From positions 62,001 to 126,000 of the forward strand of contig NZ_CP009498.1 in assembly GCF_001027545.1 (NCBI RefSeq): a DNA stretch of 64,000 nucleotides, read 5' to 3'. Both the position numbers and the translations under genes were made by a program. The notes beneath the pieces were generated by a model, which worked only from the letters and a program-made list of their open reading frames with translations, made no database searches and was not told the origin of the DNA. Of the stretch, positions 1-7,987 are shown in pieces (positions within the stretch are counted from its first letter, which is position 1; every line of letters starts with the position of its first letter). The stretch is from Endomicrobium proavitum (GTDB lineage Bacteria; Elusimicrobiota; Endomicrobiia; Endomicrobiales; Endomicrobiaceae).

Positions 1-1258
1 CGTTTATAGCTGCATATTTAAATTGCGCAAAAAATTCCGTTAAAAATATTACGGCTTGCGTTATAAGAGAAATTACATATGCCAGCCCTTCGGCGGGTAT
101 GCGGGAAATAAAAGTAAGAAAGTAAAATATTATTCCAAGCGCAAGCATAATTCCTATGGCGGGCACTATAATTATGTTTGACACAAACGAGATAAGCGAA
201 ATCTTGCCGAAATAATACATGCATATTGGAATAAGTAAAATTTGAGCTGAAAGCGTTACCGCAAAAGTTTCGCATAAGAATTTTAGAATAGGGTTGTTAA
301 CGCTTTGAAACAATGTCATAATTTTAGAATAAAAATAAACTATGCCTATCGTTGCAATGTAAGACATTTGAAACGACGCGCCGAAAAGTTGTTGAGGTTG
401 GGCAATAAGTATTAATAACGCAGATAACGCCAGCGAGTTATATATTAGCGGTTCTCTGTCTAAAGCAAGCGATATTAACATGCAGGAAAACATTATTACC
501 GCGCGCATTACAGGCGGCTGCGCTCCCGTTATAAGCGCATACAAAAATAAAAACGGTATGCACAAAAGATAAGCTTTTTTAAGAGAAAATCCTAGAAGTT
601 TAAACAGAAATAAAAATATAACGCTTACATAAGCTACGTTTAAACCGCTTACTACCAAAATATGCATTAATCCTGCGTCTATAAAATTGTCCCTTGTTTC
701 TTTTTCCAAAGAGCTTTTGTCGCCCACAATTATAGGCTTTAAAATTTCAGCGCATTTTTTGGAAAAGTACGCGTCAAATTTATTTGATATGTCTTTTTGT
801 ATAAGCAGAGCGTATTTTTTTATAAAACTTGGTTTTGACGTTATGAATTCAAAATATTTAACGTCAAAGGTAGTGTAGATGTTTTCTCTTGCAAGATACG
901 TTCTGTAATTAAACAAAAGCGGCAAAGGAGCTTGCAGCGGTATTTTTAAACGCCCTTCTAACGCCAAAACGTCTCCGTAAGAAACGTTATATGCTGCAGG
1001 ACAGTTAACAAGAATTTTTTCGGATATTGTTTTACCGTTTACTTGTGAAGTTTGAAAAATAAATCTTTTTCCGTTTTTTACGGGTTCGGGGTCTGAAATA
1101 ATTTTTCCTTCTATGTTTACATCTGTTTTTGAATTTACCAGGTTTAGCAGCAAACTTTGTTTTTCCGGAGCGAAAAATCCGCAATAATCTAAAGTTATCA
1201 GCGTTAGCGCGTAAATAATGAAAACAGTTATTGCGGGTCTTTTTAGAAGAAGTTTCAT
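1..1258 (-). CDS. comEC: ComEC/Rec2 DNA-uptake channel, C-terminus beyond window
   Basis: The frame is open from an ATG at 1258 to the window edge (about 419 codons), so only the N-terminal part is visible. An N-terminal membrane segment (VFIIYALTLITL) is followed by a soluble DUF4131-type region at about residues 25-160. The ComEC core follows, with LMHILVVSGLNV near residue 200 and TGAQPPVMRAVIM near residue 245, both hallmarks of the family. ComEC forms the inner-membrane channel that imports single-stranded DNA during natural transformation. The usual C-terminal metallo-beta-lactamase-like domain would lie outside the window. The gene is transcribed divergently from thiL across 86 bases. 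A possible -10 on the minus strand is at 1316-1321, with only a weak -35. Confidence 0.9.
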   Translation of the reverse strand, partial: MKLLLKRPAITVFIIYALTLITLDYCGFFAPEKQSLLLNLVNSKTDVNIEGKIISDPEPVKNGKRFIFQTSQVNGKTISEKILVNCPAAYNVSYGDVLALEGRLKIPLQAPLPLLFNYRTYLARENIYTTFDVKYFEFITSKPSFIKKYALLIQKDISNKFDAYFSKKCAEILKPIIVGDKSSLEKETRDNFIDAGLMHILVVSGLNVAYVSVIFLFLFKLLGFSLKKAYLLCIPFLFLYALITGAQPPVMRAVIMFSCMLISLALDREPLIYNSLALSALLILIAQPQQLFGASFQMSYIATIGIVYFYSKIMTLFQSVNNPILKFLCETFAVTLSAQILLIPICMYYFGKISLISFVSNIIIVPAIGIMLALGIIFYFLTFISRIPAEGLAYVISLITQAVIFLTEFFAQFKYAAIN

Positions 1259-1308
1259 TTTGGCAATATAAAATTTTGAAATGCTGTTTAGACAAAGATG
1301 CAAAAATC

Positions 1309-1337
1309 TTCAAAAATTATAGCATAAATTGTATAAT
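1309..1337 (+). promoter_or_regulatory. Sigma70-type promoter of thiL operon
   Basis: TTCAAA (1309-1314), a 17-base spacer and a perfect TATAAT (1332-1337). The predicted transcription start falls at about 1344-1345, at or next to the thiL ATG, and no Shine-Dalgarno is visible. The transcript may therefore be leaderless. Confidence 0.55.
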
Positions 1338-1344
1338 CTTAAAT

Positions 1345-2328
1345 ATGAGCAATAAAACAATATCGTCCGTTGGCGAATTTGGATTTATAAACATAATAAA
1401 GAAAAAATTTGCTTTGCAGCGGCGCAATAAACAAGTTAGCGTTCCCATAGGCGACGACTGTTTTTGTTTTAAATCCGGCGGCATAAATTTATGCGTTACA
1501 AAAGATATGCTTGTTGAGGACGTTCATTTTAAAAAAGAGTGGACTTATCCTCAAGAACTTGGCGCTAAAGCCGTTGAGGTAAACGTAAGCGACGCGGCTT
1601 CTATGGGCGGCGCGCTGCCGAAATATATTTTTATAGGTTTAGGTTTGCCGCCTGAAACAGATTTTAAATATGTTGAAAAAATATATCAGGGAATTAAAAA
1701 CGCCTGCGCAAAGTATAAAATTTTACTTGCCGGCGGGGATAGCGTAAAATCTGATAAAATTATTATTTCCGTTACCGTTATAGCGGTAGGCGGTAAAAAT
1801 ATTGTTCAAAGAACCGGGGCTAAAGCCGGAGATTTGATAGGCGTTACAAATACTTTCGGCAATGCCGGCGCGGGCGTGGAACTTTTATATAAATACGCGG
1901 GTAAACGCAAATTTAATAAAGAAGAAAAATATCTGATAAAAAAACAAAACAGTCCGCAGGCGCGCTTAAAAGAAGCGGGTAAAATAGCTAAATATTTAAC
2001 TTCAATGACGGACGCTTCCGACGGGCTTTACGTTTCATTAGATCTTATTGCCGCAAAAGCGGGCGCAAATATAGCGCTTGAGAAAATTCCTCTGTCAAAA
2101 GAATTAAAGAACGTTTTTAAAGATAAACAAAAACAAATTAATTTGGCGTTATTTGGCGCGGAAGATTTTGAACTTGTTTTTACTGTTGCAAAATCTAAAG
2201 CCGCGGCAGTTAAAAAGTTAGTTCCTACGGTTTCCTATATAGGCGAAATAACCGATTCTAAAAAGGTAAAATATTTCTATAATGGCAAAGAACAAAAAAT
2301 TAAATACGCGGGTTTCAAACATTTTTGA
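1345..2328 (+). CDS. thiL: Thiamine-monophosphate kinase ThiL
   Basis: ThiL phosphorylates thiamine monophosphate with ATP to give thiamine diphosphate. The 327-residue product shows the PurM-like ThiL motifs in order: GDDC near residue 36, KDMLVEDVHF near 54, NVSDAASMGG near 79, GGDS near 129, TDASDGL in the middle and GAEDFEL near the end. The acidic residues in these motifs bind Mg-ATP in the family. An upstream in-frame extension to 1231 exists but lacks homology-like sequence. The ATG at 1345 starts directly before the canonical N-terminus (SVGEFGFI). No ribosome binding site precedes it. It is the first gene of a run with tsaE and tsaB. Confidence 0.93.
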   Translation: MSNKTISSVGEFGFINIIKKKFALQRRNKQVSVPIGDDCFCFKSGGINLCVTKDMLVEDVHFKKEWTYPQELGAKAVEVNVSDAASMGGALPKYIFIGLGLPPETDFKYVEKIYQGIKNACAKYKILLAGGDSVKSDKIIISVTVIAVGGKNIVQRTGAKAGDLIGVTNTFGNAGAGVELLYKYAGKRKFNKEEKYLIKKQNSPQARLKEAGKIAKYLTSMTDASDGLYVSLDLIAAKAGANIALEKIPLSKELKNVFKDKQKQINLALFGAEDFELVFTVAKSKAAAVKKLVPTVSYIGEITDSKKVKYFYNGKEQKIKYAGFKHF

Positions 2329-2734
2329 AACTTCTTCTGCCGAACAGACGCGCAAAATAGGCGGCGAATTTTCAAAACTTTTGAAAAAAGGCGATATTAT
2401 TTTTTTAAAAGGCGATCTTGGCAGCGGGAAAACAACTTTCACGCAAGGCGTTGTTAACGCGTTTGGCAATAAAGGGTTTGCAAGAAGCTCTTCGTTTATG
2501 CTTGTTTGTGAATATAGCGGCGCAAACGCGGCGGATAAACTTTTTCATTTGGATTTATACAGATTGTCTCAGGCAACTGTTTGGGATATAGGAATTGAAG
2601 AGTATATTTACGGCGATAATATTTCTATTATTGAATGGGCGGACAGACTTGTCGGCGTTAAGCCGAATTGGCTTGTTGAAATGGAATATGTCGGAGACAA
2701 TAACAGAAAAATTACAATAGAGTGTGTGAAATGA
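2282..2734 (+). CDS. tsaE: tRNA t6A synthesis ATPase TsaE
   Basis: TsaE is the ATPase that drives turnover of the TsaBD complex, which places threonylcarbamoyl on A37 of ANN-decoding tRNAs. The 150-residue protein has the P-loop GDLGSGKT at residues 44-51, the family segment FLKGDLGSGKTTF, HLDLYRL near 97 and IIEWADR near 118. The start lies 47 bases inside the end of thiL. No later ATG, GTG or TTG precedes the conserved region, so the long overlap is accepted. Its stop overlaps the tsaB start in an ATGA junction, suggesting translational coupling of the two t6A genes. Confidence 0.92.
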   Translation: MAKNKKLNTRVSNIFETSSAEQTRKIGGEFSKLLKKGDIIFLKGDLGSGKTTFTQGVVNAFGNKGFARSSSFMLVCEYSGANAADKLFHLDLYRLSQATVWDIGIEEYIYGDNISIIEWADRLVGVKPNWLVEMEYVGDNNRKITIECVK

Positions 2735-3387
2735 AAATTTTAGCGGTAGAAACTTCCGGAAAAACTTTTAGCGTAGCAATTAACGAAGACGGAAAAACTT
2801 TGGTTTCGTTTATTTATGATTGCGGACATGTGCATTCTGAAATGATAATTCCCGTAATTGAAAAAGCTTTAAGCGACACCGGAAACGCTTATAACTCAAT
2901 AGATAAGTTTGCAGTTTGCGCAGGCCCTGGAAGTTTTACCGGAATAAGAGTAGGAATGACCGTTGTTAAAACGCTGTCGCAAACGCTTAAAAAACCGGTT
3001 GTTTCAATAGATGCGTTAAGCATTCTTGAAAAATCTTTTATTGATATTTACGGCATTAAACTTGTGGCGGCAATAGATGCGTTAAGGGACGAGGTTTACG
3101 TTAAAAGCAAAAAAGGTATTGTAATAAAAAGCGTGGATTTATTTATAAAAGAAAATAAAAAATATAAAAATAAAATTATAATTATTGGCAATGCCGCAGA
3201 AGTTTACAAAGAAAAACTTGCCAAAAATTTAGGCAATATTTGTTTGCCTTCGGTATTTAATATTCCCAAAGCTTCCGTTCTTGCTTTTATGGCTCAACGT
3301 GAAAAAGGCGTCAGCTATTCCAAAGCGGAACCTCTTTACGTGCGCCGCTCGTGGGCAGAAGAGTCCGTGAAAATAAAAAGGAGCTAA
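2731..3387 (+). CDS. tsaB: tRNA t6A synthesis protein TsaB
   Basis: TsaB is the inactive ASKHA-fold paralogue of TsaD that scaffolds the t6A-forming complex. The 218-residue product opens with KILAVETSGKTFSVAI. It contains HSEMIIPVI near residue 40 and CAGPGSFTGIRVGMTVVK near 67, the signature of the family. A GTG at 2722 is an alternative start, but the ATG at 2731 overlaps the tsaE stop by four bases and places the conserved N-terminus exactly. A Shine-Dalgarno-like AAAAGGAG for the next gene lies inside its last codons. TsaD itself is not in the window. Confidence 0.92.
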   Translation: MKILAVETSGKTFSVAINEDGKTLVSFIYDCGHVHSEMIIPVIEKALSDTGNAYNSIDKFAVCAGPGSFTGIRVGMTVVKTLSQTLKKPVVSIDALSILEKSFIDIYGIKLVAAIDALRDEVYVKSKKGIVIKSVDLFIKENKKYKNKIIIIGNAAEVYKEKLAKNLGNICLPSVFNIPKASVLAFMAQREKGVSYSKAEPLYVRRSWAEESVKIKRS

Positions 3388-3389
3388 AA

Positions 3390-4136
3390 ATGGAAATTCA
3401 GGGCTATATACTTCATGTCAAAGGTTCCGACGATCGCTATCAACATATGCAGGAGCAAATTAGAAATCTTAAAATTCCGTTTAAATATATTTTAGACGGC
3501 GATCAATGCGACCTGACTGCTGAAATAATTTCAAAAAATTTTAAAGATAAGTTAGCTTGTGTTTCGGGAATTTCTTCATGTACATATAAACATTTTCTGT
3601 CTTTAAGAGACATGATAAAAAATAATGTTCCTTACGGATTGATTTTTGAAAACGATGTGTTTCTTGATAAAAATTTTGAAGCAGCTGTTCATAAAGCAAT
3701 TTCTGAAATAAAAGCAAGCAAGCAAGCAAGCAGTATAAAAAATTTTTATTTAAGTTTGGAAGATTCATTTATGAAATTTGTTAAAGGCAGCGCCCGCAAA
3801 AAAGGGCAAACCGTTTATAAAATAGAAAGAGGCGAATATGGCGGATATAATGGATATAACACAAGAGCCGCCGGAGCATATATCGTAGATTTGGAAGCGG
3901 CAAAGAATATAATAAAAGAAGTAGATTCAAATAAATGCGGGCTTGTAAGCGATTGGTTTTATACATATTGCGTCGGTGAAGGTATTATAAATTTATATTA
4001 TATTCATCCTACCATAGTTTCGCAGGGAAGTCATAATGGAAAGTTTAATTCTTTGTTCCCTGGGGTAAAACGTAAAGGGCGTTTGTCTTACCTGCTTCAA
4101 AAACAATATAAGAAGCTTCTTTGGCGCTTAAGATAA
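3390..4136 (+). CDS. Family 25 glycosyltransferase (LPS-type)
   Basis: This 248-residue protein resembles GT25 enzymes (LPS galactosyl/glucosyltransferases such as Lex2B or LgtB). The N-terminus EIQGYILHVKGSDDRY and the segment GISSCTYKHFLSLRDM precede the probable metal or nucleotide-binding acidic motif FENDV at residues 86-90. RAAGAYIVDLEAA follows near 155 and an SDWF motif after that. The sugar and acceptor cannot be told from sequence. The start was moved from an upstream in-frame position to the ATG at 3390, seven bases after AAAAGGAGC. It follows tsaB by two bases. The coding sequence contains five AAGC tetranucleotides (3712-3731), a possible phase-variation tract. It may build surface polysaccharide together with the LPS genes at 27-34 kb. 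Confidence 0.8.
   Translation: MEIQGYILHVKGSDDRYQHMQEQIRNLKIPFKYILDGDQCDLTAEIISKNFKDKLACVSGISSCTYKHFLSLRDMIKNNVPYGLIFENDVFLDKNFEAAVHKAISEIKASKQASSIKNFYLSLEDSFMKFVKGSARKKGQTVYKIERGEYGGYNGYNTRAAGAYIVDLEAAKNIIKEVDSNKCGLVSDWFYTYCVGEGIINLYYIHPTIVSQGSHNGKFNSLFPGVKRKGRLSYLLQKQYKKLLWRLR
3712..3731 (+). repeat. (AAGC)x5 tetranucleotide tract inside GT25 gene
   Basis: Five consecutive AAGC units encode the peptide KASKQAS at about residues 108-114 of the glycosyltransferase. A gain or loss of one unit would shift the frame. Confidence 0.85.
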
Positions 4137-4137
4137 T

Positions 4138-4968
4138 TTAGTATTTGCTTGAAGGTTCTAAGATATATACCGTAACGTCTCTAAACATCCACGATTGTTC
4201 TTCTTTGGCGTTGTTTACTCCCAAATCCACCCTGTTGCCTTTGATAAGATTTCCCGTATCTCCTGCATATCCGTAACCGTATCCTGAAATAAAAAGTCTT
4301 GTTTTTAAAGGTATAACTTTAGGATCTACGGCAACTATTCCTCTTTGCATTTTCTGTCCGAGAAAGGTTACGGTTCCATCTCCCCACGCAAGCGGGTCTC
4401 CGGGATAGTAAGCGGTTGCCACCATTTTTTTTCTTTTCATTTTTGAAAGATTATAAACTTTTTCTACTTTGTTGTCAGGCGTAAGAAGCGCAAGGCGGTA
4501 GTGCTCTTTTGCTATTGAACGTTCGTTTAAAACTTCTCTTTTGTGAAGTTTTCCGTCGTAATAAATATCGGAGACAATTCTTATTACGGTTTTTTCAACG
4601 CCTCTTTGAAGCTGCGTTTTTCTTAAGTTTGAATTGTAAACTCTGCTCCAAGTAACTCTAAACGGAATTTTTTCGGTTATTTTTTTTGTCTGTTTTTTTA
4701 CTCTTGTTATTTTTGCGGTTTTAAGAGGGGGAAGCGGTTTGTTTAAATCGCGTGAAATTATATCGTTTTTGCCAAGCGTTATGTTTATGCGCGCAAGAAT
4801 TGTTTTTAAAGGTATAAATTTGTAAGGTTTTACCGTAATAATTTTATTATCTACTCTAACATAAGCGCGAGACTTTGATATATCTATCAAGTGTAAAAGA
4901 ATTGAAAAAATAAATATGCCGGCAGCGGCGACGGCTATTTTTAGCGGTATTTTAATTTTAGTTTTCAT
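4138..4968 (-). CDS. Membrane-anchored G5/3D-domain protein (YabE-like)
   Basis: The 276-residue protein starts with a basic stretch and one membrane helix (residues about 8-30). A short DUF348-like region follows, then a G5-like segment at about 95-150. The C-terminal 3D domain at about 200-276 has the signature AVDPKVIPL, the aromatic GYGYGYAGDTG segment and GNRVDLGV; the three aspartates give the domain its name. 3D domains of the YabE/Rpf-like group and MltA act on or bind peptidoglycan, so a wall-remodelling role in the periplasm is inferred. The ATG at 4968 is preferred over a TTG at 4977. It overlaps the end of the radical SAM gene by 11 bases. It is the last gene of the tmk operon. 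Confidence 0.78.
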   Translation of the reverse strand: MKTKIKIPLKIAVAAAGIFIFSILLHLIDISKSRAYVRVDNKIITVKPYKFIPLKTILARINITLGKNDIISRDLNKPLPPLKTAKITRVKKQTKKITEKIPFRVTWSRVYNSNLRKTQLQRGVEKTVIRIVSDIYYDGKLHKREVLNERSIAKEHYRLALLTPDNKVEKVYNLSKMKRKKMVATAYYPGDPLAWGDGTVTFLGQKMQRGIVAVDPKVIPLKTRLFISGYGYGYAGDTGNLIKGNRVDLGVNNAKEEQSWMFRDVTVYILEPSSKY

Positions 4969-5560
4969 TTTCGTCAAGATACGGACGAACTCTAAATTCT
5001 ACGCCGGCGTCTTTTGCAATTTTTTCAACTTTTGACACGTCAAGCCCCGGAAGTTCTACGGCGGTTATTACAACCTGGGGGATGTATTCTTTAGCTTCTT
5101 TTGCAAATTTTATAATTTCGTCAAAAGATTCTTCGCCGAAAGCCGGACGGTTAAGTTCGTTATGTTCTTTAGGATTTGTTCCGTTAAGACTTATTGAAAC
5201 GGCATCCGCCAAACCTTTGAGCTGCGGTAAAATATTCTTTTGGTGATAACGGTTTGCAAGCCCCGCGGTATTTATGCGTACTTTGCCGCCGTTGTCTTTT
5301 ACCCATTTGGAAACTTCTTTTACAATATTAGGTTTTACAAGCGCGTCGCCGTAACCGCAAAAAATAATCTCGCCGTATTTTTTCGGATCGCCTATATTTT
5401 TTATGATATCCTGCGCGGACGGCTCTTTTTGAAGTTTTAAATCATTGCCGTGAAAATTGTTAGCCCATTTGTGTTTTATGCAATAAGGGCACGCCATCAT
5501 GCAGCGGTTGGTAATATTCAAATATAAATTGTTTCCAAAAACATAAGATATTGTATTCAT
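4958..5560 (-). CDS. TatD-associated radical SAM protein
   Basis: The 200-residue protein has the radical SAM cluster motif CMMACPYC (Cys20, Cys24, Cys27), which binds a 4Fe-4S cluster. IIFCGYGDALVK follows near residue 70 and SISLNGTNPKEH near 125. It matches the short radical SAM family known to be encoded beside tatD (TIGR04038 type), and tatD is the gene immediately upstream. Substrate and product are unknown, and there is no obvious SPASM or other auxiliary cluster domain. The ATG at 5560 follows AGGAAATAAA; a longer in-frame start at 5599 lacks family-like sequence and runs through a hairpin. Confidence 0.82.
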   Translation of the reverse strand: MNTISYVFGNNLYLNITNRCMMACPYCIKHKWANNFHGNDLKLQKEPSAQDIIKNIGDPKKYGEIIFCGYGDALVKPNIVKEVSKWVKDNGGKVRINTAGLANRYHQKNILPQLKGLADAVSISLNGTNPKEHNELNRPAFGEESFDEIIKFAKEAKEYIPQVVITAVELPGLDVSKVEKIAKDAGVEFRVRPYLDENEN

Positions 5561-5573
5561 TTTATTTCCTCTT

Positions 5574-5597
5574 GTTAAGGGCGCTTCGCCTCTTAAC
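5574..5597 (-). promoter_or_regulatory. Hairpin just upstream of the radical SAM start
   Basis: On the minus strand GTTAAG-A-GGCG-AAG-CGCC-CTTAAC folds into a 10-bp stem with one bulged A. It ends 13 bases before the ATG at 5560, next to the ribosome binding site AGAGGAAA. It has no U-tract, so it is more likely an mRNA stability or translation element than a terminator. Confidence 0.5.
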
Positions 5598-5665
5598 AAT
5601 ACTCGTCATACTTTTTACAGGCGATCTGGAAGCAACTGCAATGACTGCTGCTTACCTTCTTATCA

Positions 5666-6442
5666 TCATAACTTCTTATCTTCTAAAATGTTGAACAATT
5701 TTTTTGCGTTGTCAGTTGTTATTTTTGCCGCTTCTTCGTAAGAAATTCTTTTGATGGCTGCTATGGCTTTTAACGTTTCAATTACGTAAGCCGGTTCATT
5801 TCTTTGCCCGCGATAATTTTGCGCGGAAAGGTAAGGGCAGTCCGTTTCTATTAAAAGTTTTGAAATATCGGTTTCTGCCACAACTTGTCTTAATGTTTCA
5901 TTTTTCGGATAAGTTACAGGTCCGTCAACTCCCAAAAGAAATCCGCGGTCTGTAAAAAATTTAGCTTCTTGTGCGGCGCCCGTAAAATAATGCACAACGC
6001 CTTTTGGAAGAGTTTTGTAAGCTTTTAAGATATTTATAATATCGTCAAATGCTTCGCGGCAATGTATTATGAGAGGCTTATTGTGTTTAATAGCGATATC
6101 TATCTGTTTTATAAAAACTTCTTTTTGCAATTGTTTTGACTCGGTTTCGTAGTGATAATCAAGCCCTGCTTCTCCGACGGCTATAGCTTTTGGATTTTTT
6201 AAAAGTTCTTCAAGCTTTTTAAAATCTTTTTCAGAAACGTTTTGCGCTTCCTGCGGGTGAATGCCGAAAGACGCATATATATTGTCGCGCTTTGAAAACT
6301 CTAAAGCTGCGTCCCATTCTCCGGTTTCGCATGCTATTTCAAAAATATAACTTACGCCGGCGGCTTTGGCTCTTTGCAAAACAAACTCGCGGTCTTGGTT
6401 GAATTTAGAATCCGTTAAATGAGCGTGAGTATCTATAATCAT
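5666..6442 (-). CDS. tatD: TatD-family metal-dependent hydrolase/DNase
   Basis: TatD proteins are TIM-barrel metallo-hydrolases with 3'-exonuclease or D-aminoacyl-tRNA deacylase activity. The 258-residue sequence has the ligands of the family: DTHAHL (His6, His8), GEAGLDYH near residue 91, IIHCREA near 128, VHYFTG near 152 and IETDCPYL near 202. Its ATG overlaps the metG stop by four bases (ATGA), so the two are probably translationally coupled, as in the Bacillus metS-yabD pair. About 105 bases separate it from the radical SAM gene downstream. Confidence 0.92.
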   Translation of the reverse strand: MIIDTHAHLTDSKFNQDREFVLQRAKAAGVSYIFEIACETGEWDAALEFSKRDNIYASFGIHPQEAQNVSEKDFKKLEELLKNPKAIAVGEAGLDYHYETESKQLQKEVFIKQIDIAIKHNKPLIIHCREAFDDIINILKAYKTLPKGVVHYFTGAAQEAKFFTDRGFLLGVDGPVTYPKNETLRQVVAETDISKLLIETDCPYLSAQNYRGQRNEPAYVIETLKAIAAIKRISYEEAAKITTDNAKKLFNILEDKKL

Positions 6443-7986
6443 TTTTGCACAATGCGGGGAAATAAAATTCCCGGGTTTTCAAGTTTTGCGCCTGCGGAAA
6501 TAAATCCGTTTTCAGGAATTGTTTTATCGGCAAAATACTTTTTAGCCGTATCTGTTATATTTCCGTTTGCGCCTATTATTTTCCAAATTTTCTCGGATAT
6601 TTCGGGCATAAAAGGCAGCAGATGAATAATTATTAACGCTGTTGCCTGTAAGTATGAATTAATGCACGCCGGCAGTTTTTCAGGTTCGGTTTTTGCAAGT
6701 TTCCACGGCGCGTCGTTTTCTATTTGCTGGTTTACTAATGTAATTGCGTTTTGCAAAGCTTCGGCGGCTTTGTGAGGATGAATTGCGTCCATGGCCGGAG
6801 AAAAATCTTTATTTAAAATTTCCGCCGCTTTTTTTGTAAGTTCAAGCCCGTTTTGCGCGTTTGGAACTTCAAGGTTAAAATATTTTTCCGCCATTTTTAT
6901 TGTGCGCGAAATAAGATTGCCTAAATTGTTAGCCAAATCGGTATTATATTTTAAAGTAAAAGCGTTCCATGAAATATCGCCGTCGGGACCAAACGGTATA
7001 AGCGTTACCGCTAAATATCTTGCCGCATCAACGCCGAATTTATCTACAAGTTCCTGAGGCGAAATAACGTTGCCGAGGCTCTTTGACATTTTTATTCCGT
7101 TTGAAGTGAAAAATCCGTGGGAAGAAACTTTTTTAGGAAGCGCAAACCCGGCTCCCATAAGAAGCGCCGGCCAAATTACAGAGTGAAACCACAGAATATC
7201 TTTTGCCATTAAGTGAACGTCCGCAGGCCAGTATTTGTTAAAAGTTTTCTCGTCGGAAGGATAACCTATGCCGGTTATATAATTTATTAACGCGTCAACC
7301 CAAACGTAAACCGTTTGTTTTTGGTCAAACGGAACGGGTATGCCCCATTCCAAAGCGGCTCTTGAAACGCTTATATCTTCAAGACCAAGTTTTAATTTTC
7401 CTATAATTTCATTTCTTCTTTCTTCAGGCTGTATTTCAATATATTCTTTATGGTTTTTATCGGTAATTCTTTCAAGAAGCGCGTTTTGAAAAGACGATAG
7501 TTTGAAAAAATAATTTTCTTCCGCTTGTAGAACCGGTTTTGTTTTGTGCAGGTGGCAACATCCGTTTTCGTCTAAATCTTTCTCGGAATAAAATCTTTCG
7601 CAGCCCGTGCAGTAAAGAGCTTCGTATTTTTTCTTAAAAATTAAACCTTTATCAAAAAGTATTTGAACAAATTTTTGAACGGCCGTATCTTGTCTTGCTT
7701 CGGTTGTTCTTATAAAATCCGTATAAGATATGTTTAAAAGTTTCCAAGCTTCTTTAAAACGCGCGCTCATTTCATCTACAAGCTCTTTCGGGGTTTTGCC
7801 TTTTTCTTTTGCGGCGGCGGCAATTTTTGCGCCGTGCTCGTCTGTGCCCGTAAGGAAGAAAACGTCAAAATTATTCAAACGTTTCCATCTTGCGAGAATA
7901 TCCGAAGCTATTGTGGTGTAGGAGTGTCCTATATGCGGAATATCGTTCACATAATATATAGGTGTGGTAATGTAATATTTACGCAT
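6439..7986 (-). CDS. metG: Methionyl-tRNA synthetase
   Basis: This class I synthetase charges tRNA-Met. The 515 residues include HIGHSY near the N-terminus (PHIGHSYTTIASD), a zinc knuckle region (CTGCERFY then CCHLH), the anticodon-side VYVWVDALINY and KMSKSLGN near residue 300. The length matches forms lacking the C-terminal tRNA-binding (EMAP-like) domain. It starts one base after the ricT stop region with AAGGAATTAAA as ribosome binding site. Confidence 0.95.
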   Translation of the reverse strand: MRKYYITTPIYYVNDIPHIGHSYTTIASDILARWKRLNNFDVFFLTGTDEHGAKIAAAAKEKGKTPKELVDEMSARFKEAWKLLNISYTDFIRTTEARQDTAVQKFVQILFDKGLIFKKKYEALYCTGCERFYSEKDLDENGCCHLHKTKPVLQAEENYFFKLSSFQNALLERITDKNHKEYIEIQPEERRNEIIGKLKLGLEDISVSRAALEWGIPVPFDQKQTVYVWVDALINYITGIGYPSDEKTFNKYWPADVHLMAKDILWFHSVIWPALLMGAGFALPKKVSSHGFFTSNGIKMSKSLGNVISPQELVDKFGVDAARYLAVTLIPFGPDGDISWNAFTLKYNTDLANNLGNLISRTIKMAEKYFNLEVPNAQNGLELTKKAAEILNKDFSPAMDAIHPHKAAEALQNAITLVNQQIENDAPWKLAKTEPEKLPACINSYLQATALIIIHLLPFMPEISEKIWKIIGANGNITDTAKKYFADKTIPENGFISAGAKLENPGILFPRIVQK

Positions 7987-7987
7987 T

